Below are positions 13,685 through 25,019 of a stretch of DNA of 64,000 nucleotides, in pieces. The notes beneath the pieces are model-generated. The model was not told the origin of the DNA, did no database searches, and worked only from the letters and a program-made list of their open reading frames with translations. Position 1 is the stretch's first letter. Every line of letters begins with the position of its first letter. Both the position numbers and the translations under genes were made by a program. The DNA lies in contig NQMI01000127.1 of the NCBI GenBank assembly GCA_002270565.1, positions 61,637 through 125,636 of the forward strand, written 5' to 3'. The DNA is from Stenocarpella maydis (taxonomy: Eukaryota; Ascomycota; Sordariomycetes; Diaporthales; Diaporthaceae).

Positions 13685-16314
13685 ATGGAAAAAGAAAGCA
13701 GCGATGCTCAGGACCCTGGCACCAATCGGGCGGTAGGTTTGCGACAAGCTAAAATGGATACAAGGCTTTTCGGCTTCAATCCACGTGCCGAAGCCGGCCG
13801 ATGTATGCCCGCATGCTGACGAAATATCCCGCCAAGTGTGATCAGTGTCGCGGAAGAAAGGTAAGGCACCTCCGGCATCCCGAACGCCCCAAGAGCCCAC
13901 ATGTACCTTCGCCGTGGTCCTCTGGGTCTTCTCTGGCTCAGTCAAACTGAGCAACCCACCGAGTAGATCCGATGCGATAGAAAGGACCCATGTTCCAACT
14001 GCAAGGTTGCCAAGCGCCCTTGCACCACCACTGAACCGGAGCACAAGCCGAGAGTGCCGAGGCAGCGTGTGCTCATATCGCCGCAGTAGTAAGTCGCCAG
14101 CTTGGCCTCCAAGCGTCCCCATCCCATCGTGACAGCCCCAGGGTCTCAACAGCTGCTCTGGCAGTGAGAGGAAGATCGACCAGATTGAAGAGCGACTCGC
14201 CAGGATCGAGCATCTGCTCCGCAGCAACCAAGGTCATGCGCCGAACAGGGAAGATGGCCTGGCAGGTTCTGCGGACGGGCCGTCGTTCAACCGCCAGGAG
14301 CTGGCCGCCTTCACCCCCAGCGTCTCCGTCACGAGCAGCGCGTATGATCAAGATGGCGGCGAGACGGTGTTTGAGGGCAACCTGTCGCTAGCTGCCCACA
14401 CGGCGTTTGCCAGCGAGTTCCTAGAGAATGCGGGCAGTACTCACCCTGGCATGTCCGGCGTTGTCGCGTCACTCCGGCAGATGGTGAACATGCAGGACCC
14501 ACAGGTGAGATCTCACGAGCCCAACTTCCCACACCAGAAGCCATTGCCGCCTGGTGGCCTACGGGAGCTGCCCATGCCCCCAATGCAGCTCGTCGTCGCC
14601 CTGCTCCGCGACACCAAAGGTGACTATACACCCTACAGACCGCGATGCCCGCTGGGAGGGACGGGACTGGCCCCTCCGTATTCGATTTCTACCGTGTTTC
14701 TCGCTATTATTAACGATTCCTCAATAGAAAACGAGGCTTCACCTTTCCGGGTCTCTATTCCTTTCATCACCGTGGAGGAGTTCACCGAGTACTGCCGCCG
14801 TGTCTACTTCGCCACGCAGGATTTCCCACCGTCGATTTTTATTGTTGTTAATAATGCATTGCACTACCTCTTCCTGGACAAAATCGGGACGGATTCCCCT
14901 GAAACACATGTCCGCCAGTACCGGAAATGTGCCGACATGTGCCGGGACAATCTCGAGACCGCGCTGGCAAACTTCAACCCGTTCCCAACCGCAAGGAGGG
15001 AGAATGTCGAGGCACTTCTCGTGGGAGTACGTAGAATACCGTACGTGCCTTTTACCAAGACCAGGCTGATTACTGATGTTGCCAACTTGGTAGGCCGCGC
15101 GGGCTGTCGAGCATGCGAAGCCGACCCTCGCGTTGCAGATGACTGCAACAGCATCCCACCTATGTCTGACGCTCGGCTACCACCGAGCCGAAGTGTACAA
15201 GGATACTAACAACAACACCCGCGAAGCGCCGCGGCCCATCATTTTCTGGCTGGTGTACATCCTCGACAAAAGCGTCTCGCTGAGCCTGGGACGAGCTTCC
15301 ATGATCAACGACTGCGACATCACCGTGCCACGCGACGTCCTCGAGCTCTCCCTAGGGCCTGGTTGGCGTTCCATCCACAATAACTGGATAAGGCTCGCGG
15401 AATTGCAGGGCCTTATTTACGAGAGGCTTTACAGCCCCGCCGCGCTGTCCCAACCCGAGCCTGAGCGGGTGGCGGCGGCCTGGGGGCTGGCGGACCAGCT
15501 CAAGGTCCTCGCCGCCCAGGCGCCCGTTGCTGTGGCGCGGTATGCCCAGCTAGCAGAGGCCGACGAGGTCTACGAGGCCCTTCTCATGGTTGCAAGATCG
15601 GATGAGGTCTCGATCTACTCGACACTGACGCTAGTATACCGCGCCCTGCCGCCTCTACCTGGGTCCAGCGGCACTTTCAACCCGCACTGCATTGATATGG
15701 CACGCGAGACCATGCGCGTCCATCAGAATTGCATGGCGCTAGTTGCTGATGACGAGTACACGGCCAGCGCGTATTTACACTGGTAGGTTGACTCCTTGCT
15801 CGTTTGTTTTGCTTCTGTGACGAAAGTGGCTAAGACTCGTCGCCCCAGGACCATCCTGTACGCGCCGTTCACGCCATTCATCGTGGTATTTTGCCACACA
15901 ATTGAGACTTCCAACATGGATGACCTCCATCGGCTGGAGGGGTTCGTCCAGTCCCTAGAGGGCACACGAGGCGCGTCGCATGCATCGGAGAAGCTCCATC
16001 GGCTGTGCCAGGTCCTTTACAACGTTGCAATGATGTATGTCGAGTCCAAGCACGGGGCCCGAGGACGAAGCCAGCCCGGCGACAACGAGATGAACGTGTA
16101 CCTCAACGCCCTGGGGTTCATGGCCCCCGACGCGGGCCACTTCTCGCCGCCTGTGCCAGTGGCCGACGGGGAGAATGTCATGATGAATAACCCCGGCATG
16201 GGCCACGAGGAGTTTCAGACATCGCACCTGGGCGAGTGGTTCTCGGGCAATCGCCACATGATGAGGCTGTTGGAAGGTGACATGATGAGTTGGTCCGGAA
16301 TGCCGCAAATGTGA
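13685..16314 (+). CDS. Zn(II)2Cys6 transcription factor with fungal-specific TF domain
   Basis: Nuclear DNA-binding regulator. Seven exons: 13685-13732, 13837-13860, 13967-14088, 14165-14619, 14728-15026, 15094-15782, 15849-16314; 2103 nt, 700 aa. Joining the first three exons gives a canonical zinc cluster from residue 17, spacing C-x2-C-x6-C-x5-C-x2-C-x6-C (CDQCRGRK, IRCDRKDPCSNC, KVAKRPC), then the linker and dimerisation start YERKIDQIEERLARIEHLL. The middle homology region includes ITVEEFTEYCRRVYFATQDF and ARAVEHAKPTLALQ. Exon 2 is only 24 nt and encodes the first zinc-binding half. The 14620-14727 intron is 108 bp and open in frame, so an unspliced form would still translate. The start is the least certain part: 13685 gives a clean join, and an in-frame ATG at about 13628 is an alternative. 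It probably controls the neighbouring ABC and MFS genes (inference). Confidence 0.9.
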
Positions 16315-17195
16315 TATCAATAGAGTTCGATGCAGGCCCCGGAGCAAGAATGCACTATAAGGTGTCTTTATGATATATAGGATATTAAGGAGTTATATAC
16401 TAATAACATCCAATAGAACAAGCATCTAAACTTCCTCTTACTTTGTTTCTTTTTAGCAGGCGAACCCCTAATGAGATTGAGGTAGGACCTTCTTTGATCA
16501 TACAAGATGCATTTAATATGTGGATGGGATGCTGCTATGGGTTTGTGGGTGGCGTACTCCTGCAGTCATGTTCCGCGTGTTGGGATGCAAATCGTACTTT
16601 TTTGGCCTCTATACACGTCGATGCTGTCCGAGATCCCGTGTTTGAATGGGCTTTCTCCCAAAACTAGTGGTAAGGCGTTGTTAGTAGCAAAACAGTCATA
16701 AACTTTCTTCGAGGTGATGGCTGGATATCAGCTGTTGTTGCACGGGAAGAAGAAAATGTTTCCTTATAGCCTTGGTACTTGTAATCAAAGTCCATTTGAG
16801 CATATGTAATTAATATGCCTTTGCTATTTTTTATCAGCCAAAGAAAGCCATCGTGAGCCTAGTATCTAGTGCAACCAATATTTACAGCTGGCTATCGCAC
16901 TTTATATCAACCAGCCTGAGCATGATCAATCCCATCCGTCTAAAAAGGACAATAAACTCAAACCACGGCCCTTGACCCAGTCCTTGATGCATCCCATTTA
17001 TTCAACACAATATATAACATGAGGGAAAGATCGATCGTGGATCTCATAGCGCCAGAACATATGCAAGACTGCAGGCTCTTGTTAGCATGACTCTGGGGGC
17101 CGGACAGCCATGTAATTAACCGCTCGGATGATGTTATGGGACGCGGCTTACAAGAAAACGACCATGAGAGCGCGACGAGTACCGTGGTCTCCCAC
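16315..17195. other. Intergenic region
   Basis: No supported gene. Holds the 3' flanks of the regulator (+) and of the small secreted protein (-). Confidence 0.55.
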
Positions 17196-17576
17196 TCATG
17201 ACTGAAGCCAATGATTAGCACAGTTTCCAACCACAGGATCCTGCGAGGAGCCCGATGTGCTTACGGCAGAAGAGTCGACAGTAGCGTCGAGGACCCCCTC
17301 CCAGACGTTGGTGGCGTGGATAGCACCAGTGCAAGTGGCAACACTGTCGGTTCCGACGGAGCACTTTGCAGAAAAGGCATCGACGGTCGCCTTGCGGATG
17401 TTGAGGACCGGGGCTGGGGTTGCGGTGGGTGCCATGGTCGAGGTCACAGCCGCCCGGACACTGTTGGGGATTGCCGGCGCTGCTGTGGGCTCGGGCATGG
17501 GCGCAGGGGCCGGGGCGGCGGTGACGAGGGAGGCGGCGGCGGCCAGGGCGAGGACGAGGGAGGAAATGCACTGCAT
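17196..17576 (-). CDS. Small secreted protein, effector-like
   Basis: Single-exon frame of 126 aa. The start at 17576 is chosen because it begins a clear signal peptide (MQCISSLVLALAAAASLVTA, cleavage near residues 20-21). A Pro/Ala/Thr-rich stretch of about 35 residues follows (PAPAPMPEPTAAPA), then a compact domain containing KATVDAFSAKCSVGTDS and ending GNCANHWLQS. Three cysteines remain after signal cleavage. I do not recognise the family. Size, secretion and isolation from housekeeping genes fit a secreted effector or surface protein. The frame continues upstream to 17876 without a better start. Confidence 0.65.
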   Translation of the reverse strand: MQCISSLVLALAAAASLVTAAPAPAPMPEPTAAPAIPNSVRAAVTSTMAPTATPAPVLNIRKATVDAFSAKCSVGTDSVATCTGAIHATNVWEGVLDATVDSSAVSTSGSSQDPVVGNCANHWLQS

Positions 17577-18990
17577 CTTGATTGGTTCTGGCGCTGGGTT
17601 GGGAGGGTTGGTGTGTGGGTGGCAGGTGAGAGTGTTTGGGTGGTCGCCACGTGGGAGGGCTGGACAGGGGTCGAAGGTGGGAAGTGCTTGTGATCGAACG
17701 AGGCGCTTCGGATCGAAAGGTAATGCTATATTTGAGACTATGAGGGAGTCCTTGGAGGAAGGGCGATTGGACAAGCTAGTAATCTCTCGGTGGGGTCTTG
17801 ATGCTTGAGTGTTTGGGTGGATGGCTTGTCGATCAGGGTCTTGGATCTGGATGATGTTGATGGTCCACTGTGGCAAGAAGACCCTGATGTGGCGACGTTG
17901 GTCGACCTTATATATCGAGCTTCACTCCCTTCACGATGCCATGTTTCGGGGCTCAGCATATTTGGGAACAAGCTTCAGGCTTCTTTGACAGTCGGAAGCC
18001 CGTAAAGCAGGTCAGCGATTCTCCACTGAGCATCAGCCGCCTGACTGGTAATCACCAATAAAATCTCTCCTCGGATTGATGTGAAAGCGGCTGGTTGAGT
18101 GAGATTAGAAGGAGAATGGTAATTCGAAATGCCATCCTCTGAATCGACAAAGTCGGTGCTACAGCTTGCCTTACGCTGGCGGCTCCGGTGGCTTGGTGAC
18201 GGGCAGTCAGCCCTGCACAGCTTGCTGCGCCGGCCGCGTCAGGGTGCGTCTGCCACATGGCATTTTAGCACCATGCAGGTGACATCAACGAATCGGAATT
18301 CCCAATTGGCAAGTGGATCAGAAACCGTGGGGTCGGCACAGAGGCACTGGGGGCTTGACACGGACCGTATGTTGTATTGTACAGGAAGCAGAAGTGTCAT
18401 CAAGCGCAGAAAACTAGATCCCACGAGGGTCAGCCGGCCAATGGGAACGGACCCTGGGACGAAGAGGATCGCGTCAGGTGCTCCTTTGCGCCGCCAATTC
18501 AAGCCTGTGTGTATGTGAGACGGGTTCGCCTTATTCCATGCAACTTGCTGCGCAGTGAGGCCATTTCAGGGAAGCTATGGGGAATCAAGCAATTGTTCCT
18601 GAAAATCCGGCTTGTCGGCCGGCTGCGTACTTGGGCAGCCGTGGACAATCACTATTGACATGTCTTGGCCAGGCTCCAGGTATTAATACCACCCTGCTGT
18701 GCATCAGCCTCTTCGTTCAGAGCAGCTTAGCTCACTTACCGCTGTGCACAGTACTTTTTGGCCCTATTTCTGACCAGACTCTGCCATACTTAGTATGTTG
18801 TCATCATAAGTACCGCCATGCCATATTTATCCCTACTAGTAGTAACTGGTGAAGGGCTTCTCGCGGAATACAACAGTATCAAAAATAGACCTTGGGGCCG
18901 CTGGCTCAATTGTCAGCCCTAGTATCTACATTCTATTGCCAGCCGAAGCAATCATCAACTCGCAACGTCCTCGCCACCCAGGCCCAGGAT

Positions 18991-19040
18991 CAGCAGAGCG
19001 GAACATATATCTCGCACGCGAAGCGTGCGAGATATGCTGG
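18991..19040 (+). repeat. Hairpin repeat, copy 1
   Basis: Contains a perfect 13-bp stem: 19007-19019 (atatctcgcacgc) pairs with 19023-19035 across a GAA loop. The preceding sequence cagcagagcggaac matches the reverse complement of copy 2 at 19505-19552 (cagcggagcgggac), and the following 35 bp also match (catagcgttct against gtagcgttct). Probably the end of a mobile element or a palindromic transposon footprint. Confidence 0.6.
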
Positions 19041-19479
19041 CCCACTCCGCTTGCAGCATAGCGTTCTGCTTATCCCCGTGCCTCTGCAGCCCTAGCTAAC
19101 TAAGCAACCCAAGCACACTCCACGCCTATTAATTAACTTCTTATTATCTAAAATTAAAACCACTAAATAATATGAATGAATTTTTTAAAGTAACTTAGTG
19201 TAGATTTAGTTTGTTCTGAAGGCGTCCTATTGTTGTTTCTAGGGGGAACCCTTTAGGACCCCTTGCCTGTGGCGCTGAGCCTGTGGCGCCTCACCACGCC
19301 CTTCCGCCCACGCCCTTTCCCCCCCCCCTTCCAACCCGCGCCCTCTGCAACAACGGACCACAATTTTCAACAACATATCTTAACAATTCTCGCGGCTAAT
19401 ACTTTCGAGGTACATCGTCATCAACCATCCAGACTCGGATTCTGACAGACAATCCAGATCAATAACTTTCGGGTGATTA

Positions 19480-19556
19480 CGCTGGGTAAGAACGCTACGC
19501 AGGCCGCATATCTCGCACGCTTCGCATGCTCGATACAAGTCCCGCTCCGCTGAATT
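19480..19556 (-). repeat. Hairpin repeat, copy 2 (inverted)
   Basis: Reverse complement of the 18991-19075 repeat with several substitutions. The hairpin arms here are imperfect (tctcgcacgcttcgcatgct). Together with copy 1 it could bound an insertion of about 0.5 kb. Confidence 0.55.
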
Positions 19557-19836
19557 ACGTACCTAGGTACTACAGTAACACTGACAAACTCAAGGTCTCC
19601 TGGGCAAACATAGCTGCAAAGAAATTCCAAACTCCTATTCATTCGACTGTGCTAAACTGATTTCTAATATTTCTATAAACTATAGTAGTCAACAGTAGTC
19701 CCCCCATCCTCAACCTCTACTATAAGTAGGGGCGCCACAACCTAAGAGGACCTGGTGCTAAGCACTTGAGGATAGTGGCAGTCTCGCCGCCTTCGTTACG
19801 ACGAAGTCAAGGACTAATACAGCACATACAGGTCCA

Positions 19837-21614
19837 TCACCTTTTCCTGGGTATCAGATACACGTTGACGGGGCCCTTCTGCCACAGAAGATAAACTTCG
19901 TTTTCCTCATACCATTTGTGGAGGTCTTCGGCGGCCCGGATTTCAAAGTTCCAAATCAACCTGGCCAAGATCAGGCGCATCTCAGCATTGGCGAGACTGA
20001 CGGCGCAATGTTCTATCAGCAAATGTTGCATTGACTTGAGCATGGCACGTGGGAGCAGGACAGCATCAACTCACTTCTTTCCAATGCAGTTTCGCGGGCC
20101 GTCCGAGAAGGGTTGCACTGCCTTCCTAGCATCATTGGCGAACATTGGGTCGCCCAGCCATCGCTCGGGAATAAACTCCTCAGTTTTCACAAAATGATCC
20201 GGGTTGTGGTAAATGGCCCATTGCCACATGTCGATGGTTTTCTAGAGCGAAAGCTTAACGTCAGCCTCAATCTCGTATCACCATCACATAAATTCCAGCA
20301 GGGATATGACATACACCTTCTGGGACGAACTCGCCCAGGACTTCGGTGCCCCCTTCTCCAGCCTGACGCGGGCCAGGACCGGGAACGGGGGGGAACAACC
20401 TCAAGCTCTCATCCAGCACAGCCGCCAAATACGTCAGCTTTTGGACGCTGATCATGTCAATCTGGTCCTCGCTTCGAAATGCCGAAAGTACCTCGTCGGT
20501 GAGCGTCGCCAGCTTGGTAGGATTCATTGTCAAGAAAAAGGTCACTCCGGAAAGCGCCGTGGCCGTCGTCTCAGAACCGGCGATAATCAAAAGCATCGCG
20601 TTTGAGGAAAGCTCTTCGAAGGATAGCTGTCATTTATTATCAGCAAGACCCTTTGCGCGCAGCTGGATAGTTCCCAAACCAAACACAACTCACCGGGCCT
20701 GTCGATTCGGTCTTTCTAATCATGGCGTCGATGAAATCCGGACGACTCGCCCCGAGGTCCAACCTCTTCCGAATCTTCTCCCTCAATAAGTTCTTGTTCT
20801 CGGCAAACTTCGTAGCAAGGCTCCGGGGGATGGCCATCATAAACAACGGGCCAATCCACGGCATCCGCTTGAAGCCAATTATCCAGGACAGGTTCTTGAT
20901 ACTTTGGAAAACGAGGTCGACCCAAGGGTGATATGTCTCGTCTTCCAGACACCCAAAAGGCTCGCCAAACGCCAAGTCACCAATGATATCAAAGGTCGTA
21001 AAGCTGAGCCAGCTCTCCAAGTCGACGGGGCGCGAGCCGCCCTGCGATAGCCCGTGGAGCTTTTCAATGAGTCTGTCAACATACTGCTTGATAATAGTTT
21101 CCTGCGCTAGCATGGACTGAGCCGAGAACCCGTGGGCAAGCGCGCGGCGGAAGCGTTGGTGGTCTGCACGGTTGGAGCCTATGATGTTGTCCACGTTGGG
21201 ACCCGCATGGATCGAGTCTTTCGGGTTCTCGCCCTTCTGACGGTGGCCCTTGACCTGGCGCATACCGTCGGGGTGGTTGACTGATAAATGTGTTGGGCCG
21301 ACTCAGACAATGGGGCCGTATTGTTGATGGAGCTTCAACATCTTGCGATGGGCGTGGCCGGAGATGAAGGTGAGGACGTAGGGGAGGTAGGAAGCCGCCC
21401 AGAGCTTAGGACCGGGAAACTTGCGCAGGGGGCTGAAGAAAACTTGGTAGATGGCGTGGCCGACGAGGTAGGCTAGAAGCTGCCCAGGAGCGTGTCAGTG
21501 GTGGCTCACTTGGTTGACCGGAAGACCTAAAGTGCTTACACCGCCAAGCGCAACGGCTGGCGCCATTATTGCCAGGGGCATGCCCTTGGCCTCACTATCC
21601 AAGAGTCTCAGCAT
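19837..21614 (-). pseudogene. Cytochrome P450 with one premature stop
   Basis: Heme-thiolate monooxygenase, microsomal type. Exons on the minus strand: 21614-21540, 21479-20694, 20626-20315, 20241-20075, 19996-19837; 1500 nt, 499 codons plus stop. Joined, it has an N-terminal membrane anchor, KFPGPKLWAAS, the I-helix AGSETTAT at about 303, ExxR as ESLR at 360-363, PERW, and the heme loop [12 protein letters not shown] with Cys at about 443. All other signatures are complete. Codon 84 is TGA (21305-21303 on the minus strand) inside GPIV*VGPTHLSV, where family members usually have Arg (GPIVRVGP); CGA to TGA is one C-to-T change. No intron of plausible size can remove it. Otherwise near-intact, so either a very recent pseudogene, a sequencing error or a strain-specific null. 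It could have acted with the nearby transporters (inference). Confidence 0.85.
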
Positions 21615-22994
21615 CGCGGCGTTAAATAATTTGAAATTTGCTGTGGCGTTGATCGTGATGTTAGAGGACAAAGGTCTGGATCACAAGCACCAACTGCCGT
21701 CTAGCTTGAGGGGCTAATAAATACCTCGAAGTTTGGAGTTCATCGGCTTTTGATTCTCCAAACCCACATACTTAGGTACGGAATCTCCGACCAAGCTCTA
21801 CCCGACAGTTTCGGCGGGCAACTTCTTCACCGAGCCCGGGCGGGGCCACAGCAACTTAACTGATTGGACCGCAATAATGCACCGGATTCGGTCGGCTGTT
21901 AAGAATAAGGACCGGGACCGATAGGGAATCCAAACCGGGACCACGTATTCCCCGGGTTAACAATGACATAACGTACCCAGCCCACATGTAACTCCCCTTA
22001 TTCAGGCCACAGAAGTGGAGTCGACTTGCGGTGAATATCAATTTTGTAGACCAGCAGCCTGAGGGCTCCATTCATGCCAGACCCAGGGAACGAACAAGTC
22101 GTTGGCTGTGTTGACCAGAGTTTCGCTTAAACCCTGCCCGCTAGAGAAGTCTGTCCAGATCGAGGGACGAGCGTGGCGGCGTGAGCAATACAATTAGTAC
22201 TGAAGAGAATGGCAAGATCGCTCATGGTGAAGGCTTGTAGAACAGGTCGGGGTCGCCATGCTTGTTCGACCCCTGTGGAGGGTTGAAGTTGGATGGCTTT
22301 CTCAAGTTGTCAGCGTGTTGACCCTGCTGATACGCCCGATGCTGAGAGAACAGTCTATTCAGAAGTCGGGCGATAGAGCCTCCAGATAAGGAAGCTACGT
22401 GTCCGAACACTAATAAAAGTCCAACCGAGATGGCTGTTTATATAGAGACCTAGCTCAGGGGACCATTTCCTGTACGAGCGCACTTACAGATAAATCCACA
22501 TGACGCTTTCGGATCGATCAATTATCCAGAGCTTCCGCTCGAAGTGCATCGAGTTGTTATCAAGCGGGCAGTAGGCCTGAGGATTCAATACACGGGAACT
22601 GATACACGTAACACGGGAACAAAGATTCTGGGACGCCAGTAGGTCAAATTCATGTGGCCAGCACGGTATTGAGCAGGCAGGTGGGGAAAAGAGGGCATCT
22701 AGGATTTCTGGCCAGTTTTGTTGACACCCTTCCTGCATGTAAGCCCACATCATCAGATGCCATGGGTATAGGAGCTACAGTGACAATTTTCCATTCAACA
22801 TGTTGTCTTTCATAGATGCGACAATGGTCCATCGCACACTGCTGAGGTCTGTCTCTGACCCTTGTCTGATAGACAAGTGAGAAGAATACTGCCACGTGAT
22901 TAGGAGACAGCCAGAGCAGACCTTCTTCATTGCGATAAAATATGGAAATCGGCTGTCTAATGTCAAACTAAGACCGAGAGATGTTGCTAAACAA
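21615..22994. other. Intergenic region
   Basis: Between the P450 start and the 3' end of the DUF1996-like gene. No supported gene. A short minus-strand frame at 22410-22222 lacks an ATG. Confidence 0.5.
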
Positions 22995-24205
22995 CTACTC
23001 AGTCATACCGGGGATCACAGTCAACCCTGCATTCAAGTTAGACTAGATATTCCGGACAAGATTGCAAACAATGGAGCTTACATCCGTCAACATCCTCGGC
23101 TGCTGTCTGCGGCAGCGTGCACCTCATTGCCTCTTCCGAGCTCTGCGTCTTGAGCTCCCTGCACACAGCATTGTTGCAGCGGGCGTCGAGCGCTCGTTGC
23201 AGGCTGTCACCCTTCCAACCAAAGACGTAGTCGCCATGTTGTGAGTACCCGGTCCTTGGTGTAGGAGTCAGCAACTGCAGTCGCCTTAGATGGTGGCTTA
23301 TATATGGTAGTCCGTACCCATCACCAGTGCTCCATACAAATGGCTGAGAGCCGTCCTCGGGCCACATTTCAGGGTCGTTGAACAGATTTGTCTAAGGTGC
23401 AGAACTCAGCTTTCAGCTACAAGAGCAGCACCGTGCGAGAGATATGCAATGAACTCACATCCCACATAACCTCATACATGAGCTGAGGCAGCCGTACCGG
23501 GTGAGTCGCCGGGCAGGGCCCACCAGACTCGTATGTCCCCGAGCTTGGATATTGCACATGGCTCTTGTGGTCCGGACTGTCCAAGTTAACCCCATCCCAG
23601 CAGGTCGGGAAGGTGATGGTGGTTCTGATGCCTCCCGGGCACGGCTGCGGCGGTAGCGAGGCGGTGTCGGAGCCTGAGCATGGCCTACCACCGCCTGATC
23701 CTCCGGTGTAGTCCTCCCTGGCGTAGCAGCGGTGGCATAGCTGGCGCTGCTGGCCGTCGGCAGCGCGCAGCGCGGCGTCGCCGACGAGCATGCGAAACCC
23801 CGGCCGGAAGGCTGTCGTATTCGTGACCCCGTCGTACGGCGGGATGTAGTACACGGTGATGCCCCCATCGGCGCGGATCCCGACGTTTGGGAACTGCGGG
23901 ACGCGCCTGTACGTCCCGTTGCGGGCCCGGAAGTAAAGCACTGCCGTCCAGTAGTTGGAAAAGTCTTCCGAGAACGTGCAGCTCGTGCATGTCGAGTCCG
24001 CCACGAGGTCATGTGATGCGGGATCCATGCTCGCATTGAAGGAGTTGCCTCCTACAATCTGGTGCACGTGCGGTGACATGAGCGACCCTGGGTTGACCAG
24101 CGGGTCCAGCCTTTCCACGACGAGCTGCGAACACCCGAAGCGGATCATTTGCTGCGCCGCTGCCGCCTGTGCGGACAGTGCCAGGGCGATGGCTCTGAAG
24201 TTCAT
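22995..24205 (-). CDS. Secreted DUF1996-domain protein
   Basis: Extracellular protein of the fungal DUF1996 family; biochemical role not established. Four exons on the minus strand: 24205-23459, 23391-23318, 23254-23082, 23026-22995; 1026 nt, 341 aa. The signal peptide is MNFRAIALALSAQAAAA. Family motifs are RFGCSQLVVERLDPLVNPG near residue 22, SPHVHQIVGGNSF, the YWTAVLYF block, TFPTCWDGVNLDSPDHKSH, and after splicing MWDTNLFNDPEMWPEDGSQP, TGYSQHGDYVFGWKGDSLQR and a DVDGWLTVIPG end. The join that creates TGYSQHGDY matches the family well, and the last 32-nt exon restores the usual C-terminal DGW motif. Numerous cysteines suggest disulphides. It is divergent from the secreted protein at 25020 across about 0.8 kb. 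Confidence 0.92.
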
Positions 24206-24314
24206 GTTGGCCGATCACTTGGCTATAATGAAGTGCTGGTGGTTATGTGGCGTTTACGAAGGCTTGGTCTTTCCAAAAGCGCCGTCGGGATGGAAAGGCA
24301 GAGAGCCGGATTGC

Positions 24315-24320
24315 TATATA
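24315..24320 (-). promoter_or_regulatory. Putative TATA box for the DUF1996-like gene
   Basis: TATATA on the minus strand about 110 bp upstream of the start codon at 24205, a plausible fungal core promoter position. Confidence 0.4.
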
Positions 24321-25019
24321 CATGGATTTGCTGCTGTCCACGGCAAATGGTTATTTTCTATTACGAGACTATCCCTTATCTTTGAACTTCTTCAAATTGG
24401 GTTGCGTGACATCCTTTTCGCCGAGGGGTCCGGCAGATGTCTTTTACCAGGGCCAAGATCATATCCCGTGCTGGCTGTGATGTAATGTATATCCTGGGCC
24501 ACTGATCTAGCCGATAAGATTGAGTCTGGGAGAAGGAAATCGTGTCGACAGCACAAAGCCCTTCGGCCACACCTTAGAGTCCGTCGTAGGCATTGCAGTT
24601 TAGGCAGAATTAGCGATCCTCATGAGTGACCCTTCTTGGTATGCCGGCAGGGCTCGGCGACAATCACAATCGCCCCATTGGCGGCCTGAACATGCTGTCC
24701 TTAAATGAAAATTCCTCGACAAGAGGACGATATTGGCTGGGCCATGCCCCATCAATATATGTCATCCTATCAACATGGAGCGGTAAAGAGGACTTTCTCT
24801 TCCCCCTTGACAGCCTATATTAGAATGTGACGACAGACCTCGGTATCGGGATGTGACAGCACTGAGCAGTTTGGAAGCACGGTCCTGTGTCATTTCACCA
24901 GCTCAAGTGATGCCGTGTCTTTCTTCCCCCTCACTCGCGATATCGTTGATAAAGAGTCTCCCACCCAGAAAGGTTCGTAGGTCTCGTTGAGCAGTCAGCT
25001 ACCTGGTAGAATATTCACG
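24321..25019. other. Divergent intergenic region
   Basis: Separates two divergently transcribed secreted-protein genes and may drive both. I see no gene in it. Confidence 0.5.

Larger units (their letters stand above)
17577..19836. other. Gene-poor region with inverted hairpin repeats
   Basis: No supported gene over about 2.2 kb. It carries two inverted copies of a hairpin-containing repeat near 18991 and 19505 (listed separately) and a C-rich stretch at 19290-19330. Probably intergenic DNA with a decayed mobile element. Confidence 0.5.

Noticed and set aside
14502..14619. Intron in the regulator after MQDPQ using GTGAGA
   Set aside because: The segment encodes HEPNFPHQKPLPPGGLREL, a conserved part of this regulator type, so it is coding.
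20242..20287. Shorter P450 intron with donor at 20287
   Set aside because: The GTATGT donor at 20314 gives a normal 73-bp intron and restores the family spacing FVPEG-x6-QWAIYH.
21277..21310. Intron to remove the P450 stop
   Set aside because: The only GT-AG pair around it would be about 28 bp, below the workable intron size, and would delete conserved residues that the continuous frame supplies.
22222..22410. Minus-strand frame near a TATA-like site
   Set aside because: No ATG; begins only with a GTG and resembles nothing known.
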